From NCBI GenBank assembly GCA_000934385.1, contig KN880444.1, positions 1 to 64,000 of the forward strand: a DNA stretch of 64,000 nucleotides, written 5' to 3'. The position numbers and the translations under genes were made by a program. Below are positions 12,257 through 22,854 of this stretch, piece after piece. The stretch is from Cylindrobasidium torrendii FP15055 ss-10. Lineage: Eukaryota > Basidiomycota > Agaricomycetes > Agaricales > Physalacriaceae. The notes beneath the pieces were generated by a model. That model was not told the origin of the DNA. It ran no database searches and saw only the letters and a list, made by a program, of their open reading frames with translations. Numbering within the stretch: position 1 is the first letter of the stretch; each line of letters opens with the position of its first letter.

Positions 12257-12909
12257 ATGGCCATCACAGAAATTCGCATAACCCAGCATGGCAAAATGAA
12301 GGATTGGGTTGGAAACGCGTTGAAACACTTCGAGGTTATTCGATTTCATGGGCAACCCAGGTTACAGAGCTCAATGCATCTAGACACCAAACGCACCTCC
12401 ACTGACCTTTCACACACTTTCCGCCACACCGTCCCAATTATGCACGAATACAACACCTAGACTCATCTCTGTCGTTGAGATTATCAAACGCGAGTATCTG
12501 AGTGCTCTCAAGGCAAAGCAATCCCCGCGGTTAGAGGGCCTCCACCAATATAACCAAGTCTGCATCCTTGAAGAAACTCTCACTGCATCCACGGTCGGCG
12601 ACAAGCCGCGGAACGAGCAGCTAGTCGATGCGCTTTCCGGCTCAAAGTGCGTACTCTTTCATCCGTATGCACTTTCATCGACTCCGCATTCAGTCCAAAG
12701 CACGTCCAGACGCCATACATGCGAATAACACTCAGTGTGAATGAGATACCTCAACTTAAGGATAATGGAGCGACGTACGCGCTGCAAATTCTGATCTATC
12801 TCTTTGCTCATAGTCTCGTAGGTATCAACCTCCCTTACGACGAAAGCTCACTAAGTCAGCGAAGAGCCGTGTGCGGAAACGCAAGGTTAAGGAGCCCAAA
12901 GCGGCATAA
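12257..12909 (+). CDS. Alba-domain RNase P/MRP subunit, Rpp25-like
   Basis: Small RNA-binding protein of the Alba superfamily; Rpp25/Pop6 proteins pair with Rpp20/Pop7 on the P3 domain of RNase P and MRP RNA. Exon 1 gives the N-terminal Alba strand-helix (RITQHGKMKDWVGNALKHFE). An intron (GTTACA at about 12359 to CCTAG at about 12470) joins IRFHGQPR to LISVVEIIKREYL, the second strand and helix with the conserved E-I-I-K-R. Then LEGLHQYNQVCILEE and, after further introns, VQTPYMRITLS, which matches the last strand of Rpp25. The final intron (GTACGC...CGTAG) yields GATYQPPLRRKL, echoing the G-Y-Q-P-P of human RPP25, and a basic tail (RVRKRKVKEPKAA) with TAA at 12907-12909. The Alba fold is well supported; Rpp25 rather than another Alba protein is inferred from the tail and length. 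Confidence 0.78.
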
Positions 12910-13315
12910 TATCGATGTCGGCGAACAGTAACTTCAAAGTGTGTGGATTCGACTACCATTTCCTATCCCTTACATCTTTACACTCTTGCAAACTTGTCTT
13001 GGTGAGAAGAATCCAGCGTAACTTAAGACCTCGCAATAATGCTTACAACAGTCGGCGAGACAGAACTCAATCCAATACAGCATTGCCTTGATATATTCAT
13101 GCGAAGCGAATCCCACAGTCAAAAAAACTACCGACACTGGCGTGAGTCTGGATTCCAGCTAGTATTTCTTTGACTTCATGACAATGAAAGGTAATTCGAC
13201 GAGTTGCAATAAAATTGAGCCATCAACAACAAATCACAGATATTCCCATGTTGTGATTAACCAGAACCACCAATTTTACAGCCATGTACATATTCACAAT
13301 CCTGGGTAATACTTC
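12910..13315. other. Convergent intergenic region
   Basis: About 400 bp between the 3' ends of the Alba gene (+) and the dioxygenase gene (-). AT-rich 3' flanking sequence; I see no gene or repeat. Confidence 0.5.
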
Positions 13316-14622
13316 TCAGACGGGGTTGTAGTTTCCATTCTGAATGGTGTACGAAGCCGTAGTGTCAACGCCAACAGCTGTGGGCGGAAGTAAGTGTGCT
13401 GTTTCATGGCAAAGTGAAGTGACTGACTGATATAGCCCAAAATTCCGTCCGACAGGTCCTCACCAAGAAGGGAGAGGCTAGACAATCCATTAGTCGGTGG
13501 GGACAACTATGTAAGTCGACTTACTCGAGGAATGAGTTGTAGCCGTCAGTGTTTGCCTCAGCAAGAATGCCGTCCTGAGTGTTGAGGGTGCGGTTGTTTG
13601 TGTTGCTGACGTACGGCTCGATAGCATAGACCTGGTCATTCCAGTCCTCGTCAAAGAAGAACTGGCCGATGTGGACGAGGGACCCGGCGTGCGAGATGAT
13701 AGTTCCGTTATCAGCAACCTCGTAGTCGGTGATTATGAAGGTGTGGACGTGCGCGGTACGGCCTTGGTAGAATCCGGGGTAGAGGGTCTTGATCTCAGCA
13801 ATGCCATTCTCGTCAGTGGCCTGTCCACCGCGCAGGAAGGTTTCATTGCGCTCGAGGGCCCCTCCTCCTCCTCCTCCTGGAGGGCCCTGGCGCTTCTGTG
13901 CCGTCGGTGGGGGTCCGCCGCCGCCACCGAGTTGGGCAGGGTATCCGCCGTAAACGCCGGTTGAGTTCGCTGGGAAGCCTTATTAGACGAAGGCTGACAG
14001 TGAACAGTTCTTGAGGACACTTACCAGCCCAGATGTCGACGAAAGCGCCGGGGAGAGGCTCGCAGGTGTTGGTGTCGATCACACCAACGTCAATAACGAG
14101 TGGCACACCCTCCTGATCCTCGATCAGGTCGTAGCGCACATACTCGTTGTTGATATAGTATGGACCTTCGACTGTCTCCGGGGCAGTCACACAGGTGTCG
14201 CTAAAGTGGTGGTCAGCATATCATATTCTCGTCGACGACGAGAAGACTGACTTGTCGATGGAAGTGACATGTGGGTTTGCAGCGGTGGCCGTCACCGAGG
14301 CGGCGACGTCGCGCCTGCCGAGGTTTCTCTTCGCCATCCTCTTCGCCTTGAACGCGCTGATCTCTGCCGCACAGTTGCGAGCTTTGATGTGACGCTTCTC
14401 CGCGGCAACCTGGAAGCATATTCTGTCAATCTAGGTCTCCCAAAAGTTGACAAGCACAACGTACACCACGAGCAATTATTTCGCGTTCGGTGAGCTGAAC
14501 ATCCTTCTCCGGGTGGGCTGGAAAATGAGGCGTCAGCGACTGGTGCGGTTACGAGCGTGGGAAATCGGACCAGCCACAAGGATCGCGAAAGAGGCAAGAG
14601 TGAGTAGGTAAGAGGTGAACAT
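13316..14622 (-). CDS. Secreted intradiol ring-cleavage dioxygenase
   Basis: Extracellular Fe(III) enzyme that opens catechol-type rings between the two hydroxyls, used by wood- and litter-decay fungi on lignin-derived aromatics. The ATG at 14620-14622 starts a signal peptide (MFTSYLLTLASFAILVAGP). The first intron leads into HPEKDVQLTEREI, the typical mature N-terminus. Later exons give TVEGPYYINNEYVRYD, then CEPLPGAFVDIWA and NSTGVYGG, then LYPGFYQGRTAHVHTF: the two Tyr (GVY, PGFY) and the HVH pair are the expected iron ligands. Between the first Tyr and the rest lie two Gly/Pro-rich low-complexity runs coded by repeated CCT/GGA triplets around 13855-13940, unusual for the fold. The chain ends YTIQNGNYNPV with stop at 13316-13318. 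At least five introns. Metal ligands are visible; the substrate is not. Confidence 0.88.
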
Positions 14623-14666
14623 CCTTAATATCGACGGTAGACACTGAGGAGGTGGAGTATGGCTCT

Positions 14667-14675
14667 CCTTATATA
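14667..14675 (-). promoter_or_regulatory. TATA box of the dioxygenase gene
   Basis: On the minus strand this reads TATATAAGG, 45 bp before the start codon at 14622. A strong TATA box with a short leader fits an inducible secreted enzyme. Confidence 0.55.
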
Positions 14676-15824
14676 CCATACCATGCCTTGAGCACTATTC
14701 AATAATCATTATACTAGAGGCAACCAATGCGCCAATCGCAGGCTGACCATTTGATAGCTCACATTCGCCACTCTGCACCTGCATCTTCTTCAGAATACTG
14801 CCATGCGTTCGAGCCTCATGCGGACTCACTTGTTGCTGCGCCTCCGAGAGGTCGCTAGCTCACGGAGCATAGAATTGCGATGCCAAGCTTATTCTTCGCG
14901 AAGCTGGCGGTCAAGGCTATTTTCATCCTGGATCCCTGTGATGTTTGATGCGTCTTCGTGGGGCTCGAGCTAATTCCCAGTTTCTGAGTGAAGGAATGAT
15001 CCCACCACGGATCTTTCGACGGTCAAAGTCGAGCGAAACGACCCAATACGCTCAACGGCGTTGCTAAGTATACAAAGGTATTCCGCAATTATGAGTACGG
15101 TATTTCTTCTATCTTTGTGTGAAAGCATGAAGCAGGCGGACAGTACGTTGCGATAAAGCACGCCATGCTTGGGTTCGACTCTGTGGCATGCTCATAGCAT
15201 GTTACCCCAGGGTTATCCTCCCTACCTAGGGACTGACTTCGTTGTCGCTTGTTCCTAGGATATTCCTTGGCTCGCTGTCTATCGGAATTTTTCAACAGTT
15301 TGATATTCCTCTTCAAAGACGCAATGAGTATAGTAACGGTGACCTTTTTGAAGTGAAGTGATAGAAGCACGGGGTGAAGCGCGAGCTTTCGGACTACCTT
15401 GTGACAACGAATTATGCCTGGAGACAGAACGTCGAATCACAGGTATACCTTTACTCATGAGGGGTGTCCCACGGTTTATCGGTGCACGGCGCGTGCTCAA
15501 AGACACTCATCTGTTCGACGGAAAACAAGGGAACGATAATGTCGTCAAAGCACCATGACTTCCATGTTGCGTGCCATGGTGCGTACTGTAGGGCACTCAT
15601 TGCACCACCGATTATGTATGTAGCGTCAGAGACGCTTGCGAGCGCGCGCACTTTCCATCAGTTCTCAAGTGACGGCAAAGAGACGGTGACAACGAATACC
15701 ATGACCAGTCTCGAATTCGTGATAATGTTTGGAATATCTTTGAACGTCCTTGAAATTATAGATCGTAAGTTTACATACATGGGTGTGTTCCCAGCGCAGC
15801 AGCGCATTCAGAGACAGTGAAGAA
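14676..15824. other. Gene-poor intergenic region
   Basis: About 1.15 kb upstream of the dioxygenase and downstream of cullin-3. One minus-strand stretch (about 15451-15651) reads with several Trp and codon-like texture (YAPWHATWKSWCFDDII) but has no intact start, partner exon or family match, so it may be a gene relic. Otherwise I see nothing; the left half near 14676-14960 may be dioxygenase promoter. Confidence 0.35.
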
Positions 15825-18725
15825 CTAGGCAACATAGTTATACGACTTCTTGTCTGGACAACGTTCGAGATAGTCTCGCTGTGAATGTATGAGTAATGAT
15901 GGGAAGAAACAGTGAAGAAGGGGGTATGGAATGAGATAATTGTTTGGCTTACCTCAATCAGACTTTCGAGCCGCTTCTTTATGTCTGCTGGATTTGGCTG
16001 GAAGCGTTGGGCAAGTAGAGGCGTAACTTCATTAATGAGTTGTGTATAACTCATCGTCTTCCTCGCCTTCATCACGCGCACAATACACGCCTGTTGCATT
16101 GTCAAAACCGTCGGGCAAGCAGATACATAATAGCTCACCTCGGTCTGGAAATTCCTTTCCTCGTCGACTCTGTCCATCGTCTCCTTCCTCTCACTCGAGC
16201 TCTCCACCTTCGAAGAGACAGTACTGATCTTGATTTTTTGCATCTTGTCGTGAAAGTCGCTGTTGAAAGAAAACGAGTCTCTGTCGTCGACGTCTCGCCC
16301 CGCAGGATGCTTCCTCAACACTTTGAATCGTGCACATGCAAGCGATTGCAGATTTCGCTTCAATTCAGGTGCATCAATCCCTGTTCTGTCACGGATTTCC
16401 TGGAGTATTGCCGTGAGCATGACCGTCAACCTAAATCGTATTGACAGACCTGGTATTCCAAGAACTCGCCCTCTGGAAGTCCCTCAAACAACAAGAGAAT
16501 TATCAAAGCGTACGTCGACACGTTGAGCTCGTGCTTCCGTGAGTTGAAAGCCACCTTGACGTCCGCGTTCCCGAGCCCGTACTGCCAAGTCAATCGCCTT
16601 CCCGAATGTCGCGAGAAATAGAATTGCTCGAAGTGTTTGCGCGAAGTCTCCAATATTGGTGGTATGATAATATCCATGGCTGTTTGAGATATTGGCCAGA
16701 ATGTTGAAGTACCCACGATGACAGACATCTCGACGTCCGGTTGCTGGAGAAATCAGTTTCGGCCTGTTCAGCAGCGATCAAGGACGTACATTAATTCCTG
16801 GCGCGTTCAAATGTTGCTTGTACGCTTCCATAGTATCAGACGAGACCTTCATGTCGTGGAACATCCCCTCAAGTTTCTGTGTAAACTGTGTGCCACATTC
16901 AATCTTGAGCTTTGCCAGCATTCCACGCTCTGCATCATCCGAAACTGAACGGGACTGGAGCAATCGCTTGGCAAGATGGGACTTGTAGTATCGCTCGAAA
17001 ACATCTTTCTCCCCGAGGAACCGGAAAACAGTTATTGTCTTGTCAAGGATGGACTCGATCTCTACATCTGTTTTCTGGAGAGGCGTCAGCGCTGTTTTGC
17101 ATTTTGTCATGGAAGTCACTGACGCCCTTGAGGCCACGCTTGAGACTGTCGTCGATGAACAACGAGATGAATTCGGAGCACTGGGCATTGTGATTGACAA
17201 AGTCTCCGAATGCCTGTACATGCGATAAGTAGTGAGTTTGATATCATACAGCTGTACTCACTTCGTTCAACCCACTGTCGAGCTCTCGGTCGTGATCGAA
17301 GGCTTGGGACCATATCGCATGGAATTTGTCTTTGATGTCAAGCACATCTTGCACCCATTTGAGAGCCGATGCAAGGGTCAACTGCCCCGTAGGAACTGCC
17401 TTTGCCTTGCCCTTGCCCTTGGGACTGGCAGGTGCTTGTAGTGTACTAGTATCAACGCCCAGCGAGTTCTGATTGATGTTGTCTCCGCGGCGCACAATCG
17501 AGTCCTTCAGCGCCCGTCTGAGAGTTTTCAAGCCCTGAGGGACTTTGTTGAAGAGACCATAGAGACGCGCAAGATCTTCGAGCTTGTCATTATCAATCAT
17601 CGCGTCGAGTCCAGAATTTGGTTGTTCAAGGATCTCAAGTAAATGTGCTGTCAGAAGGTGGTCATCCAATATTTGCGAGAGGGCTGGAGCAGAGAGTGAG
17701 GAAAGGTAGTGATGGGCGCGCGATTGTTCGTCTTCATACGCCTTTTCTACCTTTTAAGAATGGGTCAACTAACATGAGGGTGTAGTTGATGACGGACTTA
17801 CTCGTCGGAGGTATTCAGGCGCGTCGCACGAAGAGATGAGTGTGTTGCCGCGTTTGGAATAGAACTCGCGACTGGCGGCAAGGATAGAGGGCTCCAGGTC
17901 ATCTTTGTATATCGTTTGACGGGACCCGGTGTTGTGAAGGCTGATGAACACATCTACGCAGCCTTTCACAGCAGAACGATTGATATCATAACCCTCGCGC
18001 TCGTATTCGATTTGGTTTAAGATGGCGGCGACAAGATGCTCTTTGATATGTGGACGGAACACGAGCTGTACAAAGAGTGCGAGGCCCATCTCAGGTGTCT
18101 CTGGCTTCTCAGCTGTTTTAGTGTACACTCTATCCTGTAACTTGATGAGTGGGCGCGTCGAAAAGGCTGCATGTCACGCACCATATATTTGAGAATTTGC
18201 CCCAACTTGTTCATGCTGCTCTGGTGGTCATCCCAGATTTCGCGTAGCGCCTTGAGTATGTATTCCGCCTCATTGCTGCGTTGCAATGGGTCGCTGGTTC
18301 CTGATGGAAAGACGGGAACAACTTGATCTTGTAGTAGCTTGTTGAGATTTTCGGAGACGAGATCTTTCACGCCATTGTATAGGGTCTCCCCGTGGCGGTA
18401 CAGCACCATGTTGTATGCAAAGCGATGGTTCTCTTCAAACGAGAGGTTGGCGGCATTGTGGTTTTGAATTTCGCGAATGTTTGCAGACAGATCCGACCAT
18501 GTTTGTTGGACCGAGAAATCCGGACCATGCTAGAGGCCGTTTAGCAGACAAGATGATTGTGATGGGCGGATGGTCACCTTGCGCGGTGCTGGCTTTGGGA
18601 CTGTAAGCACTGGATCTGAGGACTACATTCTGAGTACGCACAATTCTGACTTTGCTCCTTCGCGCTGGTATTGTCAATCTACGTTCTTCGCAGGCATCAA
18701 ACAAAGGCTCACCAGTACTAGTCAT
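15825..18725 (-). CDS. CUL3: Cullin-3
   Basis: Scaffold of BTB-adaptor cullin-RING ubiquitin ligases. The N-terminal part reads [16 protein letters not shown] and [17 protein letters not shown], closest to CUL3. Cullin repeats follow ([19 protein letters not shown]), then the cullin-homology segment [18 protein letters not shown] and, near the end, [20 protein letters not shown], in which the Lys after RIM is the NEDD8 site; the last exon gives [17 protein letters not shown] and stop at 15825-15827, the standard cullin C-terminus. About 780 residues. The start is an ATG at 18723-18725 followed by a 13-nt coding exon and a perfect GTGAGC donor; splicing to a TTACAG acceptor gives [12 protein letters not shown] in frame with the next exon. 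At least eight introns. Confidence 0.92.
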
Positions 18726-19029
18726 GGTGTTCTGACAAGGAGTCAAGCCGCCGGGTATCAATGATCGCGTCACGTCGTACTCTGTAGTGAATGCAGAAAC
18801 GGTCCGACACAATTGTGGCTTTGAGTTGGTGGGAAAAGGAGGAGCGAATTTCGGATTGGATTTGAAGCAATGTTCAAGTTAATTTTATGCACTCGCATCC
18901 GCCAAGAATGGGTTCATTATAATATAAGCGCTCAGTTGGCCTCGTGGTGCAATAGCCGAAGGCAATCAAAGCAAAGCACACAGCCACCTGGCTTCGGAAA
19001 ATCGCGCGCGTCACAAACCTTCGTCCAGC

Positions 19030-19839
19030 ATGTTCTCACGCGCCACGGCGTCGCTGCAACGGGCGCCTTTACGCGCATCTATCCCTCGCCCGCAATGGCA
19101 CGCTCCTCGTCTTTCTGCCCCTCTTTCTGTCTCCGCTCCAAGGGCAGACGTGGAACTCTCGCTCGATGCTGAACCTACACCCGAGGAATTGGCTGCATTC
19201 AACGCGCATTCGCAACTACAGGAAGAACGGAAAAAGAAGAAGACAGCCGCAGTGGACGTACCGATGCCTTGGAAGCCCGAGGCTCCCAAGTTCTACAATC
19301 CAAGGATCGACGTCGTATCCACATTCATGAACATTCCACCGCTAGAGGACCCTCTGCTGAAGATGCTCGTCGGAATGCTCACTATCCATGGAAAGAGCAA
19401 CCGTGCACGCGGCACCGCCGCCCGCGTCCTCCACCATCTGCATGCCCTCACCCGCGCACCACCGCTTCCCGTCTTCCGCGAAGGTCTTTTCGCCATTGCA
19501 CCTCTTGCAAAGTCCAAAAAGTGGAATACTTCGGCACTCAAGCACTTCATGAAGCCCGCCCCGCTCACCGAGCGCCGCTCAATGTTCCATGCAATGAAAT
19601 GGCTTCTTGACGAATGTGGCAACCCAGGCCCTCTGCCTTTGGAGGAACGCATTGCCCGAGAGATTATGGACATCCACAACGGAAAGAGCACCCTCCTCAA
19701 CAAGCGTCTCGAGTGGCACAAGGAGGCTATGATCAGCAAGTACGTCTGCTGCATGTTTGCATTTCTCATGCACAAACTAATATTTCTGTCCAGGGCAAAT
19801 GTCAACACCAGACCCCAAACCTCTAGACGGTCACGGTAG
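19030..19839 (+). CDS. RSM7: Mitochondrial small-subunit ribosomal protein uS7m
   Basis: S7 family protein that binds the 3' domain of mitochondrial 12S/15S-type rRNA. The start gives MFSRATASLQRAPLRASIPR, a basic, Ser/Arg-rich presequence for mitochondrial import. The S7 core begins around residue 110 (LLKMLVGMLTIHGKSNRARG), with RIAREIMDIHNGKSTLLNKR and EWHKEAM as the last helices. One intron (GTACGT at about 19740 to a CCAG acceptor at about 19794) joins ISK to ANVNTRPQTSRRSR and the stop at 19839. 250-odd residues, usual for fungal Rsm7. The presequence is an inference from composition. Confidence 0.88.
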   Translation: MFSRATASLQRAPLRASIPRPQWHAPRLSAPLSVSAPRADVELSLDAEPTPEELAAFNAHSQLQEERKKKKTAAVDVPMPWKPEAPKFYNPRIDVVSTFMNIPPLEDPLLKMLVGMLTIHGKSNRARGTAARVLHHLHALTRAPPLPVFREGLFAIAPLAKSKKWNTSALKHFMKPAPLTERRSMFHAMKWLLDECGNPGPLPLEERIAREIMDIHNGKSTLLNKRLEWHKEAMISKYVCCMFAFLMHKLIFLSRANVNTRPQTSRRSR

Positions 19840-20145
19840 TTTCTACTTTACATATTCCCACCGCTTGAATGAAGTGCATAATTTCCTCAAACGGCTTGTG
19901 CTCAGATCTCAGAGAGCAAACGCTTTCGAGTTCGGCGCCTTTCCATCACAAACTATTCAACTCCAAACCCGCCGGAAGATTCAAGGAATGTCCATGGAGT
20001 GAACACAAATTACAGCAACCTCTCTTACATCTCCATCGCAACATCGTCATCCCTATTCTCTGCTATGGCTCGTTTCTCCAATCGTCTCTGCACCAATCTG
20101 TTATTTATACAAAGGGGCAATGATGAGCAATTCAGCACTGTTTCT
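19840..20145. other. Convergent intergenic region
   Basis: 306 bp between the 3' ends of uS7m (+) and snurportin (-). No gene seen; 3' untranslated sequence of both is expected. Confidence 0.5.
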
Positions 20146-21536
20146 TCACACTAATTCAACGTACCGATTGAATTTATCCAACGGAGACTCTGCAGCACTT
20201 TCGTCCATCCCGTCGATTGTGTTATATGACACAATGGGCACCCAGCTGCTCAACGGGCTTGTGCCAGATTCATAGCTTGCTTCGGCAACATATAGCAGCA
20301 GCCCATCGGCAGCCACGGTAATATTGACGGGTGCAACATTTACAAGGGCATCCATCATCATCCCTTCGTCGCCTACCGATGTCGGAATGTCCACAGAAAG
20401 CGAGCGGGCGGCGCGCGACGCTGGCACAACATGCGAGACGAGATGAGTGAGGGTCGTATTGGTGTGATGTGGTACGGGCACAAGCTTCGTCGGATAACTG
20501 AACCTGTATGTGTCGGAAGGTGCTTCGGAGGGGCGTGAAGGCGGCATAGTAGGCGGAGGAGAGGTAGTCAGTTCTGCCAGGCGTGTATCCCGCCACCAGA
20601 ATCTACCGCATGAATGAGCACCGCACTCGCAGATGTTGAATGCAGCAACTCACCGGAAAGCAGTCTCGCAATCTGCTACATCTTGACTCTTCCACTTGAT
20701 CACATCCAGCACATGGAGAATTCCATTCGAGCGCCAGTCCGCGTCCAAAATGCAATCCAGTATTGTGTTTGGAGGGAGAGTCGATGGAAATCTAGGCATC
20801 AAGGGTTTGCCCAACGCGCGCGACCGAAGGATTGTATTTGGTGCTATCGGAAGGTGAGGCCTGCTCAAGACATGTGGGATGGACAAAAACGCACCTGATG
20901 CCGAACCTTGGTGCGCTACAGCCAGACAACGTTTCCCTACTGGCACCGGCGCTACAGCGACCCATCCAGTCTCCAAATCATCGGGTAACCCATCCAAATC
21001 GCCCCATGCGTCCTCCACATTCATCTCGAGCAGTTCTGCGTACATGCAACGGTCTGCCCATTCGCTTGTCTCATTGGCGTCCTGCTTTTTGACGTGACCT
21101 TTCCGCTTCTTCCTGGACCTGCGTGGGACGGAGGGTGGTGGTGTGGGTATCGCAGGCTGGGCCACATCCTTCGGGGTTGATGATTCGAATGCACCAACGA
21201 ATGCACCGAGACCTTGTGGGACGATCCGTGGCGCCGCGTCTTCCTCATCATCCGATACACTCAACGAGAGATTCCCGAAGCTTTCAAGCTGGCGAAGTGC
21301 GTCTACTTTCGATGCCCTGCGCTACGGCTCCAGCATCAAAGTCAAGCACGGCTAGAGGTGGATCGTAGCAGTGATTACCTTCTTCTGGTCCTCGAGAGCC
21401 TTGGAAGGTGTCAATTGGAAACTCAGTGTAGGATGTAATGGATTACCTGCACTCGACGGGCTTGCTGGGATAGAGAGCTGTTGGCGATAGACACATGCTT
21501 GTATGTTGATTTGCGCGAATTCTTGACATCTGCCAT
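20146..21536 (-). CDS. SNUPN: Snurportin-1 (snRNP import adaptor)
   Basis: Adaptor that binds the trimethylguanosine cap of spliceosomal snRNPs and hands them to importin-beta. The start (CAT at 21534-21536) gives MADVKNSRKSTYKHVS; two introns then join ARRVQ-ALEDQKK-RRASKVDALRQLE, a basic helix in the place of the importin-beta-binding domain. The core has DDLETGWVAVAPVPVGKRCL and IPHVLSRPHLP, then NTILDCILDADWRSNGILHVLDVIKW, clear counterparts of the cap-binding domain (VVCPVGKRALIVAS..., TILDCIYNE...YYVLDVMCW in the vertebrate protein). The C-terminus (ADGLLLYVAEASYESGTSPL) matches the last strands, ending at 20146. Roughly 370 residues. Ascomycete yeasts lack this protein, so its presence here is notable. 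Confidence 0.88.
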
Positions 21537-21713
21537 CGTGGTGAAAGTCAATGAGAGCTACCATCACAAGTTTATCTCGATCGCATACAAATGACATGTT
21601 GCTCAATGCTGGCCAAATGCTAGGTCCTATGTAACTTGTTTTTTCTAGTCAAAACCGAAAGTTGCCGAGCTATATGCATTCATATACAGTAGATAGTATA
21701 CATCACACTTAGT

Positions 21714-22679
21714 CTACTCAACAATGATTTCTACGTCGTCCCAACGTCCTGCATTGACTTTCTTCCTTAGTTCTACATCCACATAGCATTTCCGCAGGCC
21801 CAAAACCTCCAATGATTTCCATCGCGTCCACACTATCCTCTCCCATATTTTGTGTGCACCCTCGTCCAGCCATGCGTTGTACGAGAGATCGAGCACGATG
21901 AGCAAAGGGCACAGAGCGGGTAAACGGTGCAAAGGAAGTGCACTAGGAACATCCACAATGCCCAAATGGGTGATGGTAGGTGGGAAGGATAGCATAACTG
22001 CAGGGGAGAGGAAAGTTTCTGCGACAATGAGGGTGTGTAGCGGTTGTTTGTATCCATCCTCAACATCCTCCCAGTTATCCAGCGCTTCCTCTGTTCGCCG
22101 GAAAAAACTGGGACGCATGCTCTGTGTCGGTCCAACAACAATAAGCTCCCCGTCGACATGACCTTCCTTACCACAAAGCGCGTAAAGCTTCGAGTTCAGG
22201 AGTGGTTCCCTTATGGCAGTGTCGTGGAGGAGGTCGAGGGATAGATGTGGAGGCACGAGAGCCAGGATTTCGTCGAGTTCTGGCACGTCCAAATCGAAGA
22301 TGCGGCGGAGACACATCAAACCGAGGCAAGGAACTCCGCCAGTGGCTCTGAGCGAGGGTAAATGCGCATACATCAGTCCAAGAAGACGCTGCCGGCGGGA
22401 AGTGTCTTGCTCGCTTGATGCTGACTTGGTGCGCCAGCTTGGCGGTGGCGATGGGCCTGACCAAGTCTTCCTAGGTCCCAGAATTTCCGCCTCGGGGAAT
22501 AGAGAGCGGTGCAAACTGTCTATCTGGCTGGGTACTGGCCGATGGGAAACGCGGTCCATGTTGCGCTGATGCCGCCATGATTCACCTCTGAAGTCTGTAT
22601 GAGTGATTGAGATACCGTTTGGCAGACAGACGCACCTCAGGGCGTGTAGAATGGTGTTTACGCGGCGGGCATCGTCCAT
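21714..22679 (-). CDS. LRR/F-box-type protein, function unknown
   Basis: An open frame of about 320 codons from an ATG at 22677-22679. The second half has leucine-rich, repeat-like spacing (HTLIVAETFLSPAVMLSFP, LHRLPALCPLLIVLDLSYNA, WKSLEVLGLRKCYVD), which resembles the C-terminal LRR half of basidiomycete F-box proteins, but no F-box is visible. A 48-nt stretch after the codons for ALR begins GTGCGT and ends TTCAG; it could be a spliced in-frame intron or be translated. It is divergent from the DnaJ gene with about 175 bp between starts. Product role unknown. Confidence 0.62.
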   Translation of the reverse strand: MDDARRVNTILHALRCVCLPNGISITHTDFRGESWRHQRNMDRVSHRPVPSQIDSLHRSLFPEAEILGPRKTWSGPSPPPSWRTKSASSEQDTSRRQRLLGLMYAHLPSLRATGGVPCLGLMCLRRIFDLDVPELDEILALVPPHLSLDLLHDTAIREPLLNSKLYALCGKEGHVDGELIVVGPTQSMRPSFFRRTEEALDNWEDVEDGYKQPLHTLIVAETFLSPAVMLSFPPTITHLGIVDVPSALPLHRLPALCPLLIVLDLSYNAWLDEGAHKIWERIVWTRWKSLEVLGLRKCYVDVELRKKVNAGRWDDVEIIVE

Positions 22680-22854
22680 CACTCAAATTTCAGCCGCTGG
22701 CCATCGTTGCGCGCTGTCCATCATGGCGTCACGGAGCAAGTCCCTCACGAGAGAGCGATCACTGAACGGAGATATGGAGTGCACGTGGCAAATACACGAT
22801 TATACGTGTTCGCGCGGAAACAGTAGCTGTCACACTCCTTTGCTCTGGCCCTCC

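Noticed and set aside
13671..13964. Plus frame opposite the dioxygenase
   Set aside because: Antisense shadow of conserved coding exons.
15451..15651. Minus frame with several Trp downstream of cullin-3
   Set aside because: No start, continuation or family match; kept only as a possible relic in the intergenic note.
18928..18975. GCTCAGTTGG word resembling a tRNA D arm
   Set aside because: No B box, anticodon arm or acceptor pairing follows at the needed distance.
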